Origin: Euglena gracilis
Taxonomy: Eukaryota > Euglenida > Euglenophyceae > Euglenales
Direction: 5' to 3'
Assembly: GCA_039621445.1 (NCBI GenBank)
Contig: CP154956.1
Span: 67,836,452 to 67,900,451, forward strand
DNA length: 64,000 bases
Below the pieces are notes generated by a model. That model did no database searches. It saw only the letters and a list, made by a program, of their open reading frames with translations, and was not told the DNA's origin. Of the stretch, positions 51,331 to 63,877 are shown piece after piece; positions within the stretch are counted from its first letter, which is position 1; every line of letters begins with the position of its first letter. The translations under genes were made by a program, and so were the position numbers.

Positions 51331-52790
51331 TGCACCACACCATGATATGCCCAAATGAGCGCAGTCTGCCTCCACCGCCAAATTCTTTTCTTTCACAATC
51401 TTTTTGAACCAACCCGACTTCTTTGATTTTTTGGGCTGCACAACAAGACACACAACACCCTCCCACCTCGAGGGGGAGACTGCAACCCCCCACTGGGTTT
51501 TTTCAGAGTCACAGTTGGAATTTTGGCTGAATCCATGTGGATATTTTCAGGATATTTTTTGGATCCCCCCCGTGGGTATTTTCAGCTTTGGCTGGACCCC
51601 CCTGGGTTTTTTCAGAATCATGGCAGGAGATTGCACCTAAAACTGCCCTGCCTTTTTCAGAATTACGGTTGGAAATTTTGGCTGGGCTCCCCGTGGGTTT
51701 TTTTCAGAACCAAAGTTGGATATTGCGCCTGAACCCCCCCTTGGTTTTTTCAGAATCACGGTTGGAAATTTTGGCTGGACCTCCTTGGGTTTTTTCCCCC
51801 AGAATGCTTGGAAATTTTGGCTGCCCTGGGAATTAACGTTTGAAAATTTTGGCTGGACCCCCCTGGGTTTTTTCAGGGTCACGGTTCGGAATTTCACCTG
51901 GGCAGTCTTTTTTTTCCCCCAGAATTACGGTATTTTCAGGATATTTTTGTTGGATTTAGATCCCCGCTGGGTTTTTCCAAAATCACAGCTGGGAAGCTTC
52001 GGCTGGACATGAGTTTTTTAGTTACGGTTGGAAATTTTGGCTGGACTCCCCTGGGTTTTTTCAGAACCACAGTTGCATACTGCGGCTGAACCCCCCTGGG
52101 TTTTCTCAGAACCACGGTTGGGAAATTTTGGCTGCCCCCCCCTGGGTTTTTTCAGAATCACGGTTGGGAAATTTTGGCTGCCCCCCCCCTTGGGTTTTTT
52201 CAGAATCACGGTTGTAAATTTTGGCTGGACTCCCCTGGGTGTTAACGTTTGGAAATTTTGGGTGAACCCCCTGGGTTTTTTCAGACTCACGGTTGGGAAG
52301 CTTCGGCTGGGCCCCCCCATGGGTTTTTTAGTAACGGTTGGAAATTTTGGCTGGGCCCCCCCTGGGTTTTTTCAGAACCACTTGCATACTGCGGCTGAAC
52401 CCCCCTGGGTTTTCTCAGAACCACGGTTGGGAAATTTTGGCTGCCCCCCCCTGGGTTTTTTCAGAATCACGGTTGGGAAATCTTGGCTGCCCCCCCCCCT
52501 GGGTTTTTCCAGAACCACGGTTGGAAATCTTGGCTGAACCCCCTGGGTTTTTTCAGAATCACGGTTGGAAATTTTGGCTGGACTCCCGTGGGTGTTAACG
52601 TTTGGAAATTTTGGGTGAACCCCCTGGGTTTTTTCAGACTCACGGTTGGGAAGCTTCGGCTGGGCCCCCCCATGGGTTTTTCAGTTACGGTTGGAAATTT
52701 TGGCTGGACTCCCCTGGGTGTTAACGTTTGGAAATTTTGGGTGAACCCCCTGGGTTGTTTCAGAGTCACGGTGAGAATTTTAGGGAATTA
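51030..52790 (+). repeat. Long-form minisatellite in E3 right arm
   Basis: Units TTTTTTCAGAATCACGGTTGG, GAAATTTTGGCTG, C-run, TGGG recur from about 51050 and densely at 51500-52790, with periods near 50-60 bp. A 390-bp block recurs with few changes: 52025-52300 resembles 52330-52640. It is the same family as in E1/E2 but in the CAGAATYACGG form. Confidence 0.88.
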
Positions 52791-52794
52791 AAAT

Positions 52795-53460
52795 GGGCCG
52801 ATTTGGCCAAAAACTGCCGGATTTCAATCAGCGGATCTGGAAAAGAGGGAAAATATGGAGTCCCATTTCCTAACGTTGAAACAGTCAAAAACAGACCAAA
52901 AACCATTCACAACCCTCCTTTTACAGGCAATGAACACCATCACCATCATCAATGACCGGCCTGTTCGCCTGCTGCTGACTCCATCTCCACTCAAGGTGTG
53001 CATAAACCCCACATACTGGAAAACCAGTTGCATGTCATCCAGCCAGCGTGCCAGTTGAAATAAATAACTCACTACAAATTGAATACCAGTCCAATTCATA
53101 TGCAAATGAAGTCATTTCTGGAAAGAAAAAAAAAGCTACATCGTTTCCAGGTGACATCCAGACAAGGCGCAAAGTGAAAAACCACTGATTGCATAATACG
53201 TTCAACAATTATGGCAATAATGAAGACAAAAAAAATGAAATGTTTCACCAATTGCAATAATCGTGGAATTGAGAAGTAGAACGGAGACGTGAAAATTTTC
53301 ACCTTTCTCATTCAAGACTAATTTCACACCACTGTTTCAGACTCATTTGAGAGTATTATAATTTCACCGCGTTTGAGGTTATTAAGAAGCGCCATACTGT
53401 GTAAAGGCGCTGCACATAACGCGAAAACTTGCGCGACAATAACACTTTGGGACACTGAGA
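52795..53460. other. E3 subterminal DNA
   Basis: Single-copy AT-rich DNA leading to the terminal hairpin, with a CAATGAACACCATCACCATCATCAATG stretch and no recognised gene. Near 53405-53440 it shares the GCGCTGCACATAACGCGAA pattern with the end of E0. Confidence 0.45.
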
Positions 53461-53493
53461 GCCCGTGCGTCAGCACGGGCCGGGCCCTGCTTG
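53461..53493 (+). other. Helitron-like 3' terminus of E3
   Basis: Perfect 8-bp stem GCCCGTGC / GCACGGGC with loop GTCA at 53461-53480, 13 bases CGGGCCCTGCTTG, then TCTATATATATAATCC at 53494. Confidence 0.78.
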
Positions 53494-53774
53494 TCTATAT
53501 ATATAATCCTCTAAGAACCGCGATCCGGATTAGGAGGGCCGCCCCCGGGCGTAGGGGAGGGAAACCAAACGCCATTCCCGGGGGGGTGCGACCCGGACCG
53601 TTCGATCCGGCGTGGGACGCTGATGCCGGTTTATTGGGTCAGATTCCGACGGGACCGCTGCCCGGCGGAGAAATTCGCATTTTACTGGTTTAAAATCCGC
53701 CCGGGTGAATCCTAATTCATCGGCGAGCCGTAGGGGTTTTTCCCTGAGCAAAGTCAGGCAGTCTCAAATCCTCA

Positions 53775-53828
53775 AACCAATTCAATCAATCAAATCAATC
53801 AAATCAATCAATCAAATCAATCAATCAG

Positions 53829-53879
<51 letters not shown>

Positions 53880-54010
53880 CGTCAGTCAACCAGTCAATCA
53901 GTCAATGAGTCAGTCAGTCAGTCAGTCAGTCCAATCAATCAATCTATCAATCAATCCGTCAGTCAACCAGTCAATCAGTCAGTCAGTCAGTCAGTCAATC
54001 CAATCAATCT
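53775..54010. repeat. (TCAA)n / (GTCA)n microsatellite of E4
   Basis: CAATCAATC runs pass into CAGTCAGTCAGTC. They are placed, as in E1 and E2, right after a CTCAAATCCTCAAACCAAT sequence that follows the 5' head. The shared placement supports common descent of the heads. Confidence 0.93.
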
Positions 54011-55110
54011 GCAGTAGTTCACAGAGAGACCAGTTTTTTCTGATTCAGCCCCCCAGTGAACCCCGGAAAACACCCCTGGTTGACCTGCCAAATTTCAAAG
54101 GTCGAAAAGATTTACCAATTTCACGTTCTGGCAGGTTTGAGTAAATGATGCTCATTCAGGTTCATCTTTTGGTTGAGGAATGTGAGCCACAGGGATTTAG
54201 TGAAAAATGTTTCTTTCTCTCAGGCAATTCATGAATGAGGCAATTTTTTTCTGTGAGTTGACTTTGAAATGCAAGGGACGAGTTGGACTTGAAGGGGGAA
54301 GAATTTGGGTTTGGAGGAGGCATGTGAATATCTTACTTTTTGGTTTGGTTTTCTTTCCTTTCCCCCACAGGACATTGAGATTGAGACAGAGTTGATTTGA
54401 ATGGAAAGAGTTCAGTTGAATTTGAACGGAAAGAAGTTCCGAGAATGACCAAGTGTTTTGAGCACCTGAAATGGCAGTGAAGCCAGTCAAAGGTGTGCCT
54501 TTTTTTCATCTGAGAAGTCAGTTCAAGATGCTGAGAGGTTCCTTGACAAGCAGCGATTCCACCTTAATTGGTTTGCGCGGCCCTGATTTTTCTGTTGTCC
54601 ATGTTCTTGTGTGTTGGCTTTTAGTGTTTGAAATTGTCAACTTGGAAATTCAACACCCACAGGTTGAAATGTATTTTTTGGTTCCTCAACCTCAAAATCC
54701 CCAACTCCCCCTTTTTAAAGGCTTAAATCATAAAAGTAAAAGCGATGAACTTTTTTTTGCCAAAGGCGGACAATTTTTCGGGCATTTGGGCCATTTGGGT
54801 GAAACCTGGGTTTTCAACCCTGCAAAACCAGCAGCCGAAACGAACTTTTTTGGATTCCTCGACCCCAAAAACCCTGGTTTGGAGCAAAAAACTGGGCCTG
54901 AACTCCCCAAGGGGGCCAAGTGACGCACTTTTTGTTGTTTGGGGGGGGGTCGTTCGTATAACAATTTTTCGTGCATTTTGTCCTGATTGGGTGAAAACTG
55001 GGCTGACAATTCTGCGAAATCAGCAGCTTAGACCAACTTTTTAAATTCCTCGATCCAGAAAACCCTGGGTTGGAGCAAAAAAAACAGGGTCTGAACGGGT
55101 TTGATAAGCA
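54011..55110 (+). other. E4 low-copy segment with diverged duplication
   Basis: No recognised gene. 54757-54930 and 54941-55100 are diverged tandem copies of about 185 bp sharing GACAATT.TTCG.GCATTT, GGGTGAAA.CTGGG, CAGCAGC and TTGGAGCAAAAAA. Open frames such as GNFGIWAIWVKPGFSTLQN-like stretches occur but are not family-recognisable. Confidence 0.5.
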
Positions 55111-58100
55111 CGTTGCCCGGGGGGAGTTAAGCACGTTGCATGGGCTAGTGCGTACGTTTCACGTGTTAGTTGTGCACTCCACACGGGTTAAGTACGTTGC
55201 ACGGGTTAAGTTAGCACGTTGCACGGGTTAGGTAAGTTCGTAGCACGGGTTTGTTGAGGACGTGTTACGGGTTTGGTAAGCACGTTTCAAGGGGTAGTTA
55301 AGCACGTTGCACGGGTTACGTACGTTGCATGGGTGAGTTGCAACGTTGCACGGGTTAGGTTAGCACGTTGCACGGACTCGGTAAGCACGTTTCACGGGTT
55401 AAGTAAGCACGTTGCACGGGTTAGGTAAGTTCGTAGCACGGGTTTGTTTAGGCGTGTCACGGGTTTGGTAAGCACGTTGCAAGGGGTAGTTAAGCACGTT
55501 ACACGGGTTTGGTAAGCACGTTGCACGGGTTAGGTAAGTACGTTGCACGGGTTAAGTGAGCACGTTGCACGGGTTAGGTAAGCTCTTAGCACGGGTTTGT
55601 TAAGGCGTGTCACGGGATTGGTAAGCACGTTGCACGGGTTAGGTAAGTACGTTGCACGGGTTAGCACGTTGCACGGGTTAGGTTAGCACGTTGCGCGGGT
55701 TAGTTTAGCATGTTGCACGGGTTTGGTAAGCACGTTGCACGGGTTAGGTAAGTACGTTGCATGGGTTAGGTACGTTGCACGGGTTACGTAAGCACGTTGC
55801 ACGGGTTAGGTAAGCACGTTGCGCGGGTTAGGTAAGCACGTTGCACGGGTTAGGTAAGTACGTTGCATGGGTTAGGTACGTTGCACGGGTTAGGTTAGCA
55901 CGTTGCACGGGTTAGGTAAGCACGTTGCACGGGTTAGGTAAGCACGTTGCACGGGTTAGCTTAGCACGTTGCGCGGGTTAGGTAAGCACGTTGCGCGGGT
56001 TAGGTAAGCACGTAGCACGGGTTAGGTAAGCACGTTGCGCGGGTTAGGTAAGCACGTTGCACGGGTTAGGTAAGCACGTTGCACGGGTTAGGTAAGCACG
56101 TTGCGCGGGTTGGGTAAGCACGTTGCACGGGTTAGGTAAGCACGTTGCACGGGTTAGGTAAGCACGTTGCACGGGTTTGGTAAGCACGTTGCACGGGTTA
56201 CGTAAGCACGTTGCGCGACGTAGTTAAGCACGTTGCACGGGTCAAGTAAGCACGTTGCACGGGTTAGGTAAGCTCTTAGCACGGGTTTGTTAAGGCGTGT
56301 CACGGGATTGGTAAGCACGTGGCACGGGGTAGTTAAGCACGTTGCACGGGTTAGGTACGTTGCACGGGTGAGTTGGCACGTTGCACTCGTTAGTTTAGCA
56401 TGTTGCACGGGTTAGGTAAGCGCGTTGCACCTGTTTGGTTAGCACGTTGCACGGGTTAGGTAAGTACGTTGCACGGGTTTGGTAAGCACGTTGCACGGGT
56501 TTGGTAAGCACGCGACCCGGGTTAGGTAAGCACGGTGCACGGGTTAGGTTAGCACGTTGCACGGGTTAGGCAAGCACGTTGCACGGGTTTGGTAAGCACG
56601 TTGCACGGGTTAGGTAAGTTCGTAGCACGGGTTTGTTTAGGCGTGTCACGGGTTTGGTAAGCACGTTGCAAGGGGTAGTTAAGCACGTTACACGGGTTTG
56701 GTAAGCACGTTGCACGGGTTAGGTAAGTACGTTGCACGGGTTAAGTGAGCACGTTGCACGGGTTAGGTAAGCTCTTAGCACGGGTTTGTTAAGGCGTGTC
56801 ACGGGATTGGTAAGCACGTTGCACGGGTTAGGTAAGTACGTTGCACGGGTTAGCACGTTGCACGGGTTAGGTTAGCACGTTGCGCGGGTTAGTTTAGCAT
56901 GTTGCACGGGTTTGGTAAGCACGTTGCACGGGTTAGGTAAGTACGTTGCATGGGTTAGGTACGTTGCACGGGTTACGTAAGCACGTTGCACGGGTTAGGT
57001 AAGCACGTTGCGCGGGTTAGGTAAGCACGTTGCACGGGTTAGGTAAGTACGTTGCATGGGTTAGGTACGTTGCACGGGTTAGGTTAGCACGTTGCACGGG
57101 TTAGGTAAGCACGTTGCACGGGTTAGGTAAGCACGTTGCACGGGTTAGCTTAGCACGTTGCGCGGGTTAGGTAAGCACGTTGCGCGGGTTAGGTAAGCAC
57201 GTAGCACGGGTTAGGTAAGCACGTTGCGCGGGTTAGGTAAGCACGTTGCACGGGTTAGGTAAGCACGTTGCACGGGTTAGGTAAGCACGTTGCGCGGGTT
57301 GGGTAAGCACGTTGCACGGGTTAGGTAAGCACGTTGCACGGGTTAGGTAAGCACGTTGCACGGGTTTGGTAAGCACGTTGCACGGGTTACGTAAGCACGT
57401 TGCGCGACGTAGTTAAGCACGTTGCACGGGTCAAGTAAGCACGTTGCACGGGTTAGGTAAGCTCTTAGCACGGGTTTGTTAAGGCGTGTCACGGGATTGG
57501 TAAGCACGTGGCACGGGGTAGTTAAGCACGTTGCACGGGTTAGGTACGTTGCACGGGTGAGTTGGCACGTTGCACTCGTTAGTTTAGCATGTTGCACGGG
57601 TTAGGTAAGCGCGTTGCACCTGTTTGGTTAGCACGTTGCACGGGTTAGGTAAGTACGTTGCACGGGTTTGGTAAGCACGTTGCACGGGTTTGGTAAGCAC
57701 GCGACCCGGGTTAGGTAAGCACGGTGCACGGGTTAGGTTAGCACGTTGCACGGGTTAGGCAAGCACGTTGCACGGGTTTGGTAAGCACGTTGCACGGGTT
57801 AGGTAAGTTCGTAGCACGGGTTTGTTTAGGCGTGTCACGGGTTTGGTAAGCACGTTGCAAGGGGTAGTTAAGCACGTTACACGGGTTTGGTAAGCACGTT
57901 GCACGGGTTAGGTAAGTACGTTGCACGGGTTAAGTGAGCACGTTGCACGGGTTAGGTAAGCTCTTAGCACGGGTTTGTTAAGGCGTGTCACGGGATTGGT
58001 AAGCACGTGGCACGGGGTAGTTAAGCACGTTGCACGGGTTAGCACGTTGCACGGGTTAGGTTAGCACGTTGCGCGGGTTAGTTTAGCATGTTGCACGGGT

Positions 58101-61100
58101 TTGGTAAGCACGTTGCACGGGTTAGGTAAGTACGTTGCATGGGTTAGGTACGTTGCACGGGTTACGTAAGCACGTTGCACGGGTTAGGTAAGCACGTTGC
58201 GCGGGTTAGGTAAGCACGTTGCACGGGTTAGGTAAGTACGTTGCATGGGTTAGGTACGTTGCACGGGTTAGGTTAGCACGTTGCACGGGTTAGGTAAGCA
58301 CGTTGCACGGTTTAGGTAAGCACGTTGCACGGGTTAGCTTAGCACGTTGCGCGGGTTAGGTAAGCACGTTGCGCGGGTTAGGTAAGCACGTAGCACGGGT
58401 AGGTAAGCACGTTGCGCGGGTTAGGTAAGCACGTTGCACGGGTTAGGTAAGCACGTTGCACGGGTTAGGTAAGCACGTTGCGCGGGTTGGGTCAGCACGT
58501 TGCACGGGTTAGGTAAGCACGTTGCACGGGTTAGGTAAGCACGTTGCACGGGTTAGGTAAGCACGTTGCACGGGTTAGGTAAGCACGTTGCACGGGTTAG
58601 GTAAGCACGTTGCACGGGTTAGGTAAGCACGTTGCACGGGTTAGGTAAGTACGTTGCATGGGTTAGGTACGTTGCACGGGTTACGTAAGCACGTTGCACG
58701 GGTTAGGTAAGCACGTTGCGCGGGTTAGGTAAGCACGTTGCACGGGTTAGGTAAGTACGTTGCATGGGTTAGGTACGTTGCACGGGTTAGGTTAGCACGT
58801 TGCACGGGTTAGGTAAGCACGTTGCACGGGTTAGGTAAGCACGTTGCACGGGTTAGCTTAGCACGTTGCGCGGGTTAGGTAAGCACGTTGCGCGGGTTAG
58901 GTAAGCACGTAGCACGGGTTAGGTAAGCACGTTGCGCGGGTTAGGTAAGCACGTTGCACGGGTTAGGTAAGCACGTTGCACGGGTTAGGTAAGCACGTTG
59001 CGCGGGTTGGGTAAGCACGTTGCACGGGTTAGGTAAGCACGTTGCACGGGTTAGGTAAGCACGTTGCACGGGTTTGGTAAGCACGTTGCACGGGTTACGT
59101 AAGCACGTTGCGCGACGTAGTTAAGCACGTTGCACGGGTCAAGTAAGCACGTTGCACGGGTTAGGTAAGCTCTTAGCACGGGTTTGTTAAGGCGTGTCAC
59201 GGGATTGGTAAGCACGTGGCACGGGGTAGTTAAGCACGTTGCACGGGTTAGGTACGTTGCACGGGTGAGTTGGCACGTTGCACTCGTTAGTTTAGCATGT
59301 TGCACGGGTTAGGTAAGCGCGTTGCACCTGTTTGGTTAGCACGTTGCACGGGTTAGGTAAGTACGTTGCACGGGTTTGGTAAGCACGTTGCACGGGTTTG
59401 GTAAGCACGCGACCCGGGTTAGGTAAGCACGGTGCACGGGTTAGGTTAGCACGTTGCACGGGTTAGGCAAGCACGTTGCACGGGTTTGGTAAGCACGTTG
59501 CACGGGTTAGGTAAGTTCGTAGCACGGGTTTGTTTAGGCGTGTCACGGGTTTGGTAAGCACGTTGCAAGGGGTAGTTAAGCACGTTACACGGGTTTGGTA
59601 AGCACGTTGCACGGGTTAGGTAAGTACGTTGCACGGGTTAAGTGAGCACGTTGCACGGGTTAGGTAAGCTCTTAGCACGGGTTTGTTAAGGCGTGTCACG
59701 GGATTGGTAAGCACGTGGCACGGGGTAGTTAAGCACGTTGCACGGGTTAGCACGTTGCACGGGTTAGGTTAGCACGTTGCGCGGGTTAGTTTAGCATGTT
59801 GCACGGGTTTGGTAAGCACGTTGCACGGGTTAGGTAAGTACGTTGCATGGGTTAGGTACGTTGCACGGGTTACGTAAGCACGTTGCACGGGTTAGGTAAG
59901 CACGTTGCGCGGGTTAGGTAAGCACGTTGCACGGGTTAGGTAAGTACGTTGCATGGGTTAGGTACGTTGCACGGGTTAGGTTAGCACGTTGCACGGGTTA
60001 GGTAAGCACGTTGCACGGTTTAGGTAAGCACGTTGCACGGGTTAGCTTAGCACGTTGCGCGGGTTAGGTAAGCACGTTGCGCGGGTTAGGTAAGCACGTA
60101 GCACGGGTAGGTAAGCACGTTGCGCGGGTTAGGTAAGCACGTTGCACGGGTTAGGTAAGCACGTTGCACGGGTTAGGTAAGCACGTTGCGCGGGTTGGGT
60201 AAGCACGTTGCACGGGTTAGGTAAGCACGTTGCACGGGTTAGGTAAGCACGTTGCACGGGTTTGGTAAGCACGTTGCACGGGTTACGTAAGCACGTTGCG
60301 CGACGTAGTTAAGCACGTTGCACGGGTCAAGTAAGCACGTTGCACGGGTTAGGTAAGCTCTTAGCACGGGTTTGTTAAGGCGTGTCACGGGATTGGTAAG
60401 CACGTGGCACGGGGTAGTTAAGCACGTTGCACGGGTTAGGTACGTTGCACGGGTGAGTTGGCACGTTGCACTCGTTAGTTTAGCATGTTGCACGGGTTAG
60501 GTAAGCGCGTTGCACCTGTTTGGTTAGCACGTTGCACGGGTTAGGTAAGTACGTTGCACGGGTTTGGTAAGCACGTTGCACGGGTTTGGCAAGCACGCGA
60601 CCCGGGTTAGGTAAGCACGGTGCACGGGTTAGGTTAGCACGTTGCACGGGTTAGGCAAGCACGTTGCACGGGTTTGGTAAGCACGTTGCACGGGTTTGGT
60701 AAGCACGCGACCCGGGTTTGGTCAACACGTTGTACGGGTTAGGTTAGCACGTTGCACGGGTTTGGTAAGCACACGACCCGGGTTAGGTAAGCACGTTGCA
60801 CGGGTTAGGTTAGCACGTTGCACGGGTTTGGAAGCACGTTACACGGGTTAGGTATGTCCGAGGCATGGGCTAGATAATCACGTTGCATGGGTTTATACGC
60901 ACGTTTCACGGGTTAGTTGAGCACGTAGCATGGGTTAATTACGTCGTACGGTTTAAGTTAGCACGTTGCACGGGTTAGGTAAGTTCGTAGCACGGGTTTG
61001 TTAAGGACGTGTCACGGGTTTGGTAAGCACGTTGCACGGGGTAGTTAAGCCCGTTGCACGGGAGAGGTACGTTGTACGGGTGAGTTAGCACGTTGCACGG

Positions 61101-63790
61101 GTTAGGTTAGCACGTTGCACGGGTTTGGTAAGCACGTTACACGGGTTTGGTAAGCACGTTGCATGGGTTAGGTAAGTACATTTCAAGGGTTAGTTAAGCA
61201 CGTTGCACGGGTTAGTACGTACGTTGGACGGGTTTGGTAGGTACGCGATCCGGGTTAGGTAAGCACGTTGCACGGGTTAGGTTAGCACGTTGCACGGGTT
61301 TGGTAAGCACGTTGCACGGGTTAGGTAAGTACGTTGCACAGGTTAGTACGTACGTTGGACGGATTTGGTAGGCACGCGACCCGGGTTAGGTAAGCACGTT
61401 ACACAGGTTTGGTAAGCACGTTGCACGGGTTAGGTTAGCACGTTGCACGGGTTTGGTAAGCACGTTGCACGGGTTAGGTTAGTTAAGCACGTTGCATGGG
61501 TTAATTAAGCACGTTGCATGGGTTAGTGCGTACGTTGCACGGGTTCGTGGAGCACGTAGCACGGGTTAAGTACGTTGTACGGGTTAAGTAAGCACGTTGC
61601 ACGGGTTAGGCAAGTTCGTAGCACGGGTTTGTTAAGCACGTGTCACGGGTTTCGTAAGCACGTTGCAAGGGGTAGTTAAGCACGTTGCACGGGTTAGGTA
61701 CGTTGCATGGGTGAGTTGGCACGTTGCACGGGTTAGGCAAGCACGTTGCACGGGTTTGGTAAGCACGTTGCACGGGTTACGTAAGCACGTTGCACGGGTA
61801 AGCACGTTGCACGGGTTGTACGGGTTAAGTAAGCACGTTGCACGGGTTAGGTAAGTTCGTAGCACGGGTTTGTTAAGGACGTGTCACGGGTTTGGTGAGC
61901 ACGTTGCGCGACGTAGTTAAGCAGGTTGCACGGGTTAGATACGTTGTACGGGAGAGTTAGCACGTTGTACGGGTTAGGTTAGCACGTTGCACGGGTTAGG
62001 CAAGCACGTTTCACGGGGTAGTTAAGCACGTTGCACGGGTTACGTAAGTACGTTGCATGGGTTACTTAAGCACGTTGCGCGGGTTAGGTAAGCACGTTGG
62101 ACGGGTTTGGTAGGCACGCGCCCCGGGCTTGGTCAACACGTTGCACGGGTTAGGTTAGCACGTTACACAGGTTTGGTAAGCACGTTACACGGGTTAGGTA
62201 TGTCCGAGTCATGGGCTAGCTAAGCACGTTGCATGGGTTAATTAAGCACGTTGCATGGGTTAATACGTACGTTTCACGTGTTAGTTGAGCACGTAGCACG
62301 GGTTAAGTACGTTGTACGGGTTAAGTTAGCAAGTTGCATGGGTAAGGTAAGTTCGTAGCACGGGTTTGTTAAGGACGTGTCACGGGTTTGGTGAGCACGT
62401 TGCGCGACGTAGTTAAGCACGTTGCACGGGTTAGATACGTTGTACGGGAGAGTTAGCACGTTGTACGGGTTAGGTTAGCACGTTGCACGGGTTAGGCAAG
62501 CACGTTTCACGGGGTAGTTAAGCATGTTGCACAGGTTAGGTACGTTGCACGGGTGAGTTGGCACGTTGCACTCGTTAGTTTAGCATGTTGCACGGGTTAG
62601 GCAAGCACGTTGCACAGGTTTGGTTAGCACGTTGCACGGGTTAGGTAAGTACGTTGCATGGGTTACTTAAGCACGTTGCGCGGGTTAGGTAAGCACGTTG
62701 GACGGGTTTGGTAGGCACGCGACCCGGTTTGGTCAACACGTTGCACGGGTTAGGTTAGCACGTTGCACGGGTTTGGTAAGCACGTTGCACGGGTTAGGCA
62801 TGTCCGAGGCATGGGCTAGCTAAGCACGTTGCATGGGTTAATTAAGCACGTTGCATGGGTTAATACGTACGTTTCACGGGTTAGTTGAGCACGTAGAACG
62901 GGTTAAGTACGTTGTACGGGTTAAGTTAGCACGTTGCACGGGTTAGGTAACTTCGTAGCACAGGTTTGTTAAGGACGTGTCACGGGTTTGGTAAGCACGT
63001 TGCAAGGGGTAGTTAAGCACGTTGCACGGGTTAGGTTTGCACTATGGATGGGTTAGGCAAGCACGTAGGCAAGCACGTGTTAGTTTTGTAGGTTGTAGTG
63101 GTTTTGCAAGCACGTGAGCCGGGTTTGGTGAGCACGTTGCAGGGGTTAGGCAAGCACGTTGCATGGGTTAGTAAAGCACGTTGCATGGGTTCGGTAAGTT
63201 GCGCGGGTTTGGAAGGGGTTTGATAAGCACGTTGCACGGGTTGGGTAAAGATGTTTTTGTGTGTTAGAGAACGTTGCACGGGTCAGGTGAGCACGTTGCA
63301 CAGGTTAGAGAAGCAGGTTTCACGGGTTAGGTAAGCATGGGTTTGGTAGAGACGCTTTTTGGTTTAGGTGAATTCGTGGCAGAAGAACTTTGAATGGGTT
63401 AGGTAAGCAGGTTGTACGTGATAGGTAAATAGGTAAAGGACATTGCACGGGTTAGGTAAGGACCTTGCACGGGTTTGGTAAGCACGTTGCACGGGTTGGG
63501 TATGCACGTCGTACAGGATCGGTAAGCATGTTGTAACCGTTAGCTGACCACGTTGCACGTGTTAAGTTAGCGAGTTGCACGGGGTATGTGAGGACGTTGC
63601 GCACGTTAGGTAAGCGCGTTGCACGGGTTAGGTGGGCATGTTGTATGGGTTAGGTAAGCACGTTGCATGGTTTCGGTAAGCACGTTGCACGGTTTGGAAG
63701 CACGTTGCACAAGTTTGGTAAGCACGTTGCATGGGTTAGGTAAAGAATTGCACGGGTTTGGTAAACATGTTGTATGGTTTAGGTCAGTGC
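55110..63790 (+). repeat. 22-bp satellite array of E4
   Basis: The consensus unit is GTAAGCACGTTGCACGGGTTAG, with common variants GTACGTTGC, GGGTTTG and TTGCGCGGG and some 12-16-bp partial units. Antisense ORFs repeating RATCLPNPCNVLT are by-products, since 22 is not a multiple of three. The unit is not CRISPR-like (no constant repeat with unique spacers). The array degenerates after about 62.9 kb toward the element's end. Confidence 0.95.
55412..60700 (+). repeat. Higher-order repeats within the 22-bp array
   Basis: A landmark variant string (84-residue antisense frame) recurs at 56154, 57343, 59051 and 60239, that is at steps of 1189, 1708 and 1188 bp. A second landmark recurs at 56549, 57738 and 59446. 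The first and third, and the second and fourth, copies are ~2897 bp apart. Thus ~1.19-kb blocks were duplicated, then a ~2.9-kb two-block unit was duplicated again. Identity looks near complete, so this is recent. Confidence 0.88.
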
Positions 63791-63844
63791 GGTCAGGTGA
63801 GCACTTTTGATATTTTTTTTGGTGAGCACCTTTTGGGCACCGCT

Positions 63845-63877
63845 GCCCGTGCGTCAGCACGGGCCGGGCACCGCTTG
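63845..63877 (+). other. Helitron-like 3' terminus of E4
   Basis: Stem GCCCGTGC / GCACGGGC, loop GTCA at 63845-63864, 13 bases CGGGCACCGCTTG, then TCTATATATATATTCC at 63878. Confidence 0.78.

Larger units (their letters stand above)
26893..53493 (+). mobile_element. E3: autonomous-type Helitron, 26.6 kb
   Basis: Starts TCTATCTTATAACC and ends with hairpin 53461-53480 plus CGGGCCCTGCTTG at 53493. It carries the only RepHel gene in the window (about 31.2-45.4 kb, + strand), preceded by about 4 kb of possible leader exons and repeats. An ~8-kb right part follows with a GRF-like zinc finger ORF and minisatellite. Its head shares only short motifs with E1/E2/E4 (TCTAT, TGCGCGAT, TCCTAATTTC). It is unusually long for a Helitron because of internal repeats. 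Confidence 0.75.
53494..63877 (+). mobile_element. E4: satellite-carrying non-autonomous Helitron-like element
   Basis: Starts TCTATATATATAATCCTC and ends with hairpin 63845-63864 and GCTTG at 63877. It holds a GC-rich head like that of E5, a (TCAA/TCAG)n microsatellite, about 1.1 kb of low-copy DNA and an 8.7-kb 22-bp satellite array. It has no transposase. Head and terminus are close to those of E5, so the two are tandem copies of one family. Confidence 0.72.

Noticed and set aside
55110-63790. CRISPR array
   Set aside because: The 22-bp units are contiguous and variable, with no unique spacers and no cas genes, in a eukaryotic context.
55110-63790. Telomere array
   Set aside because: GGTTAGG occurs in each unit, but the unit is 22 bp with a CACGTTGCACG core and is bounded by a Helitron end.
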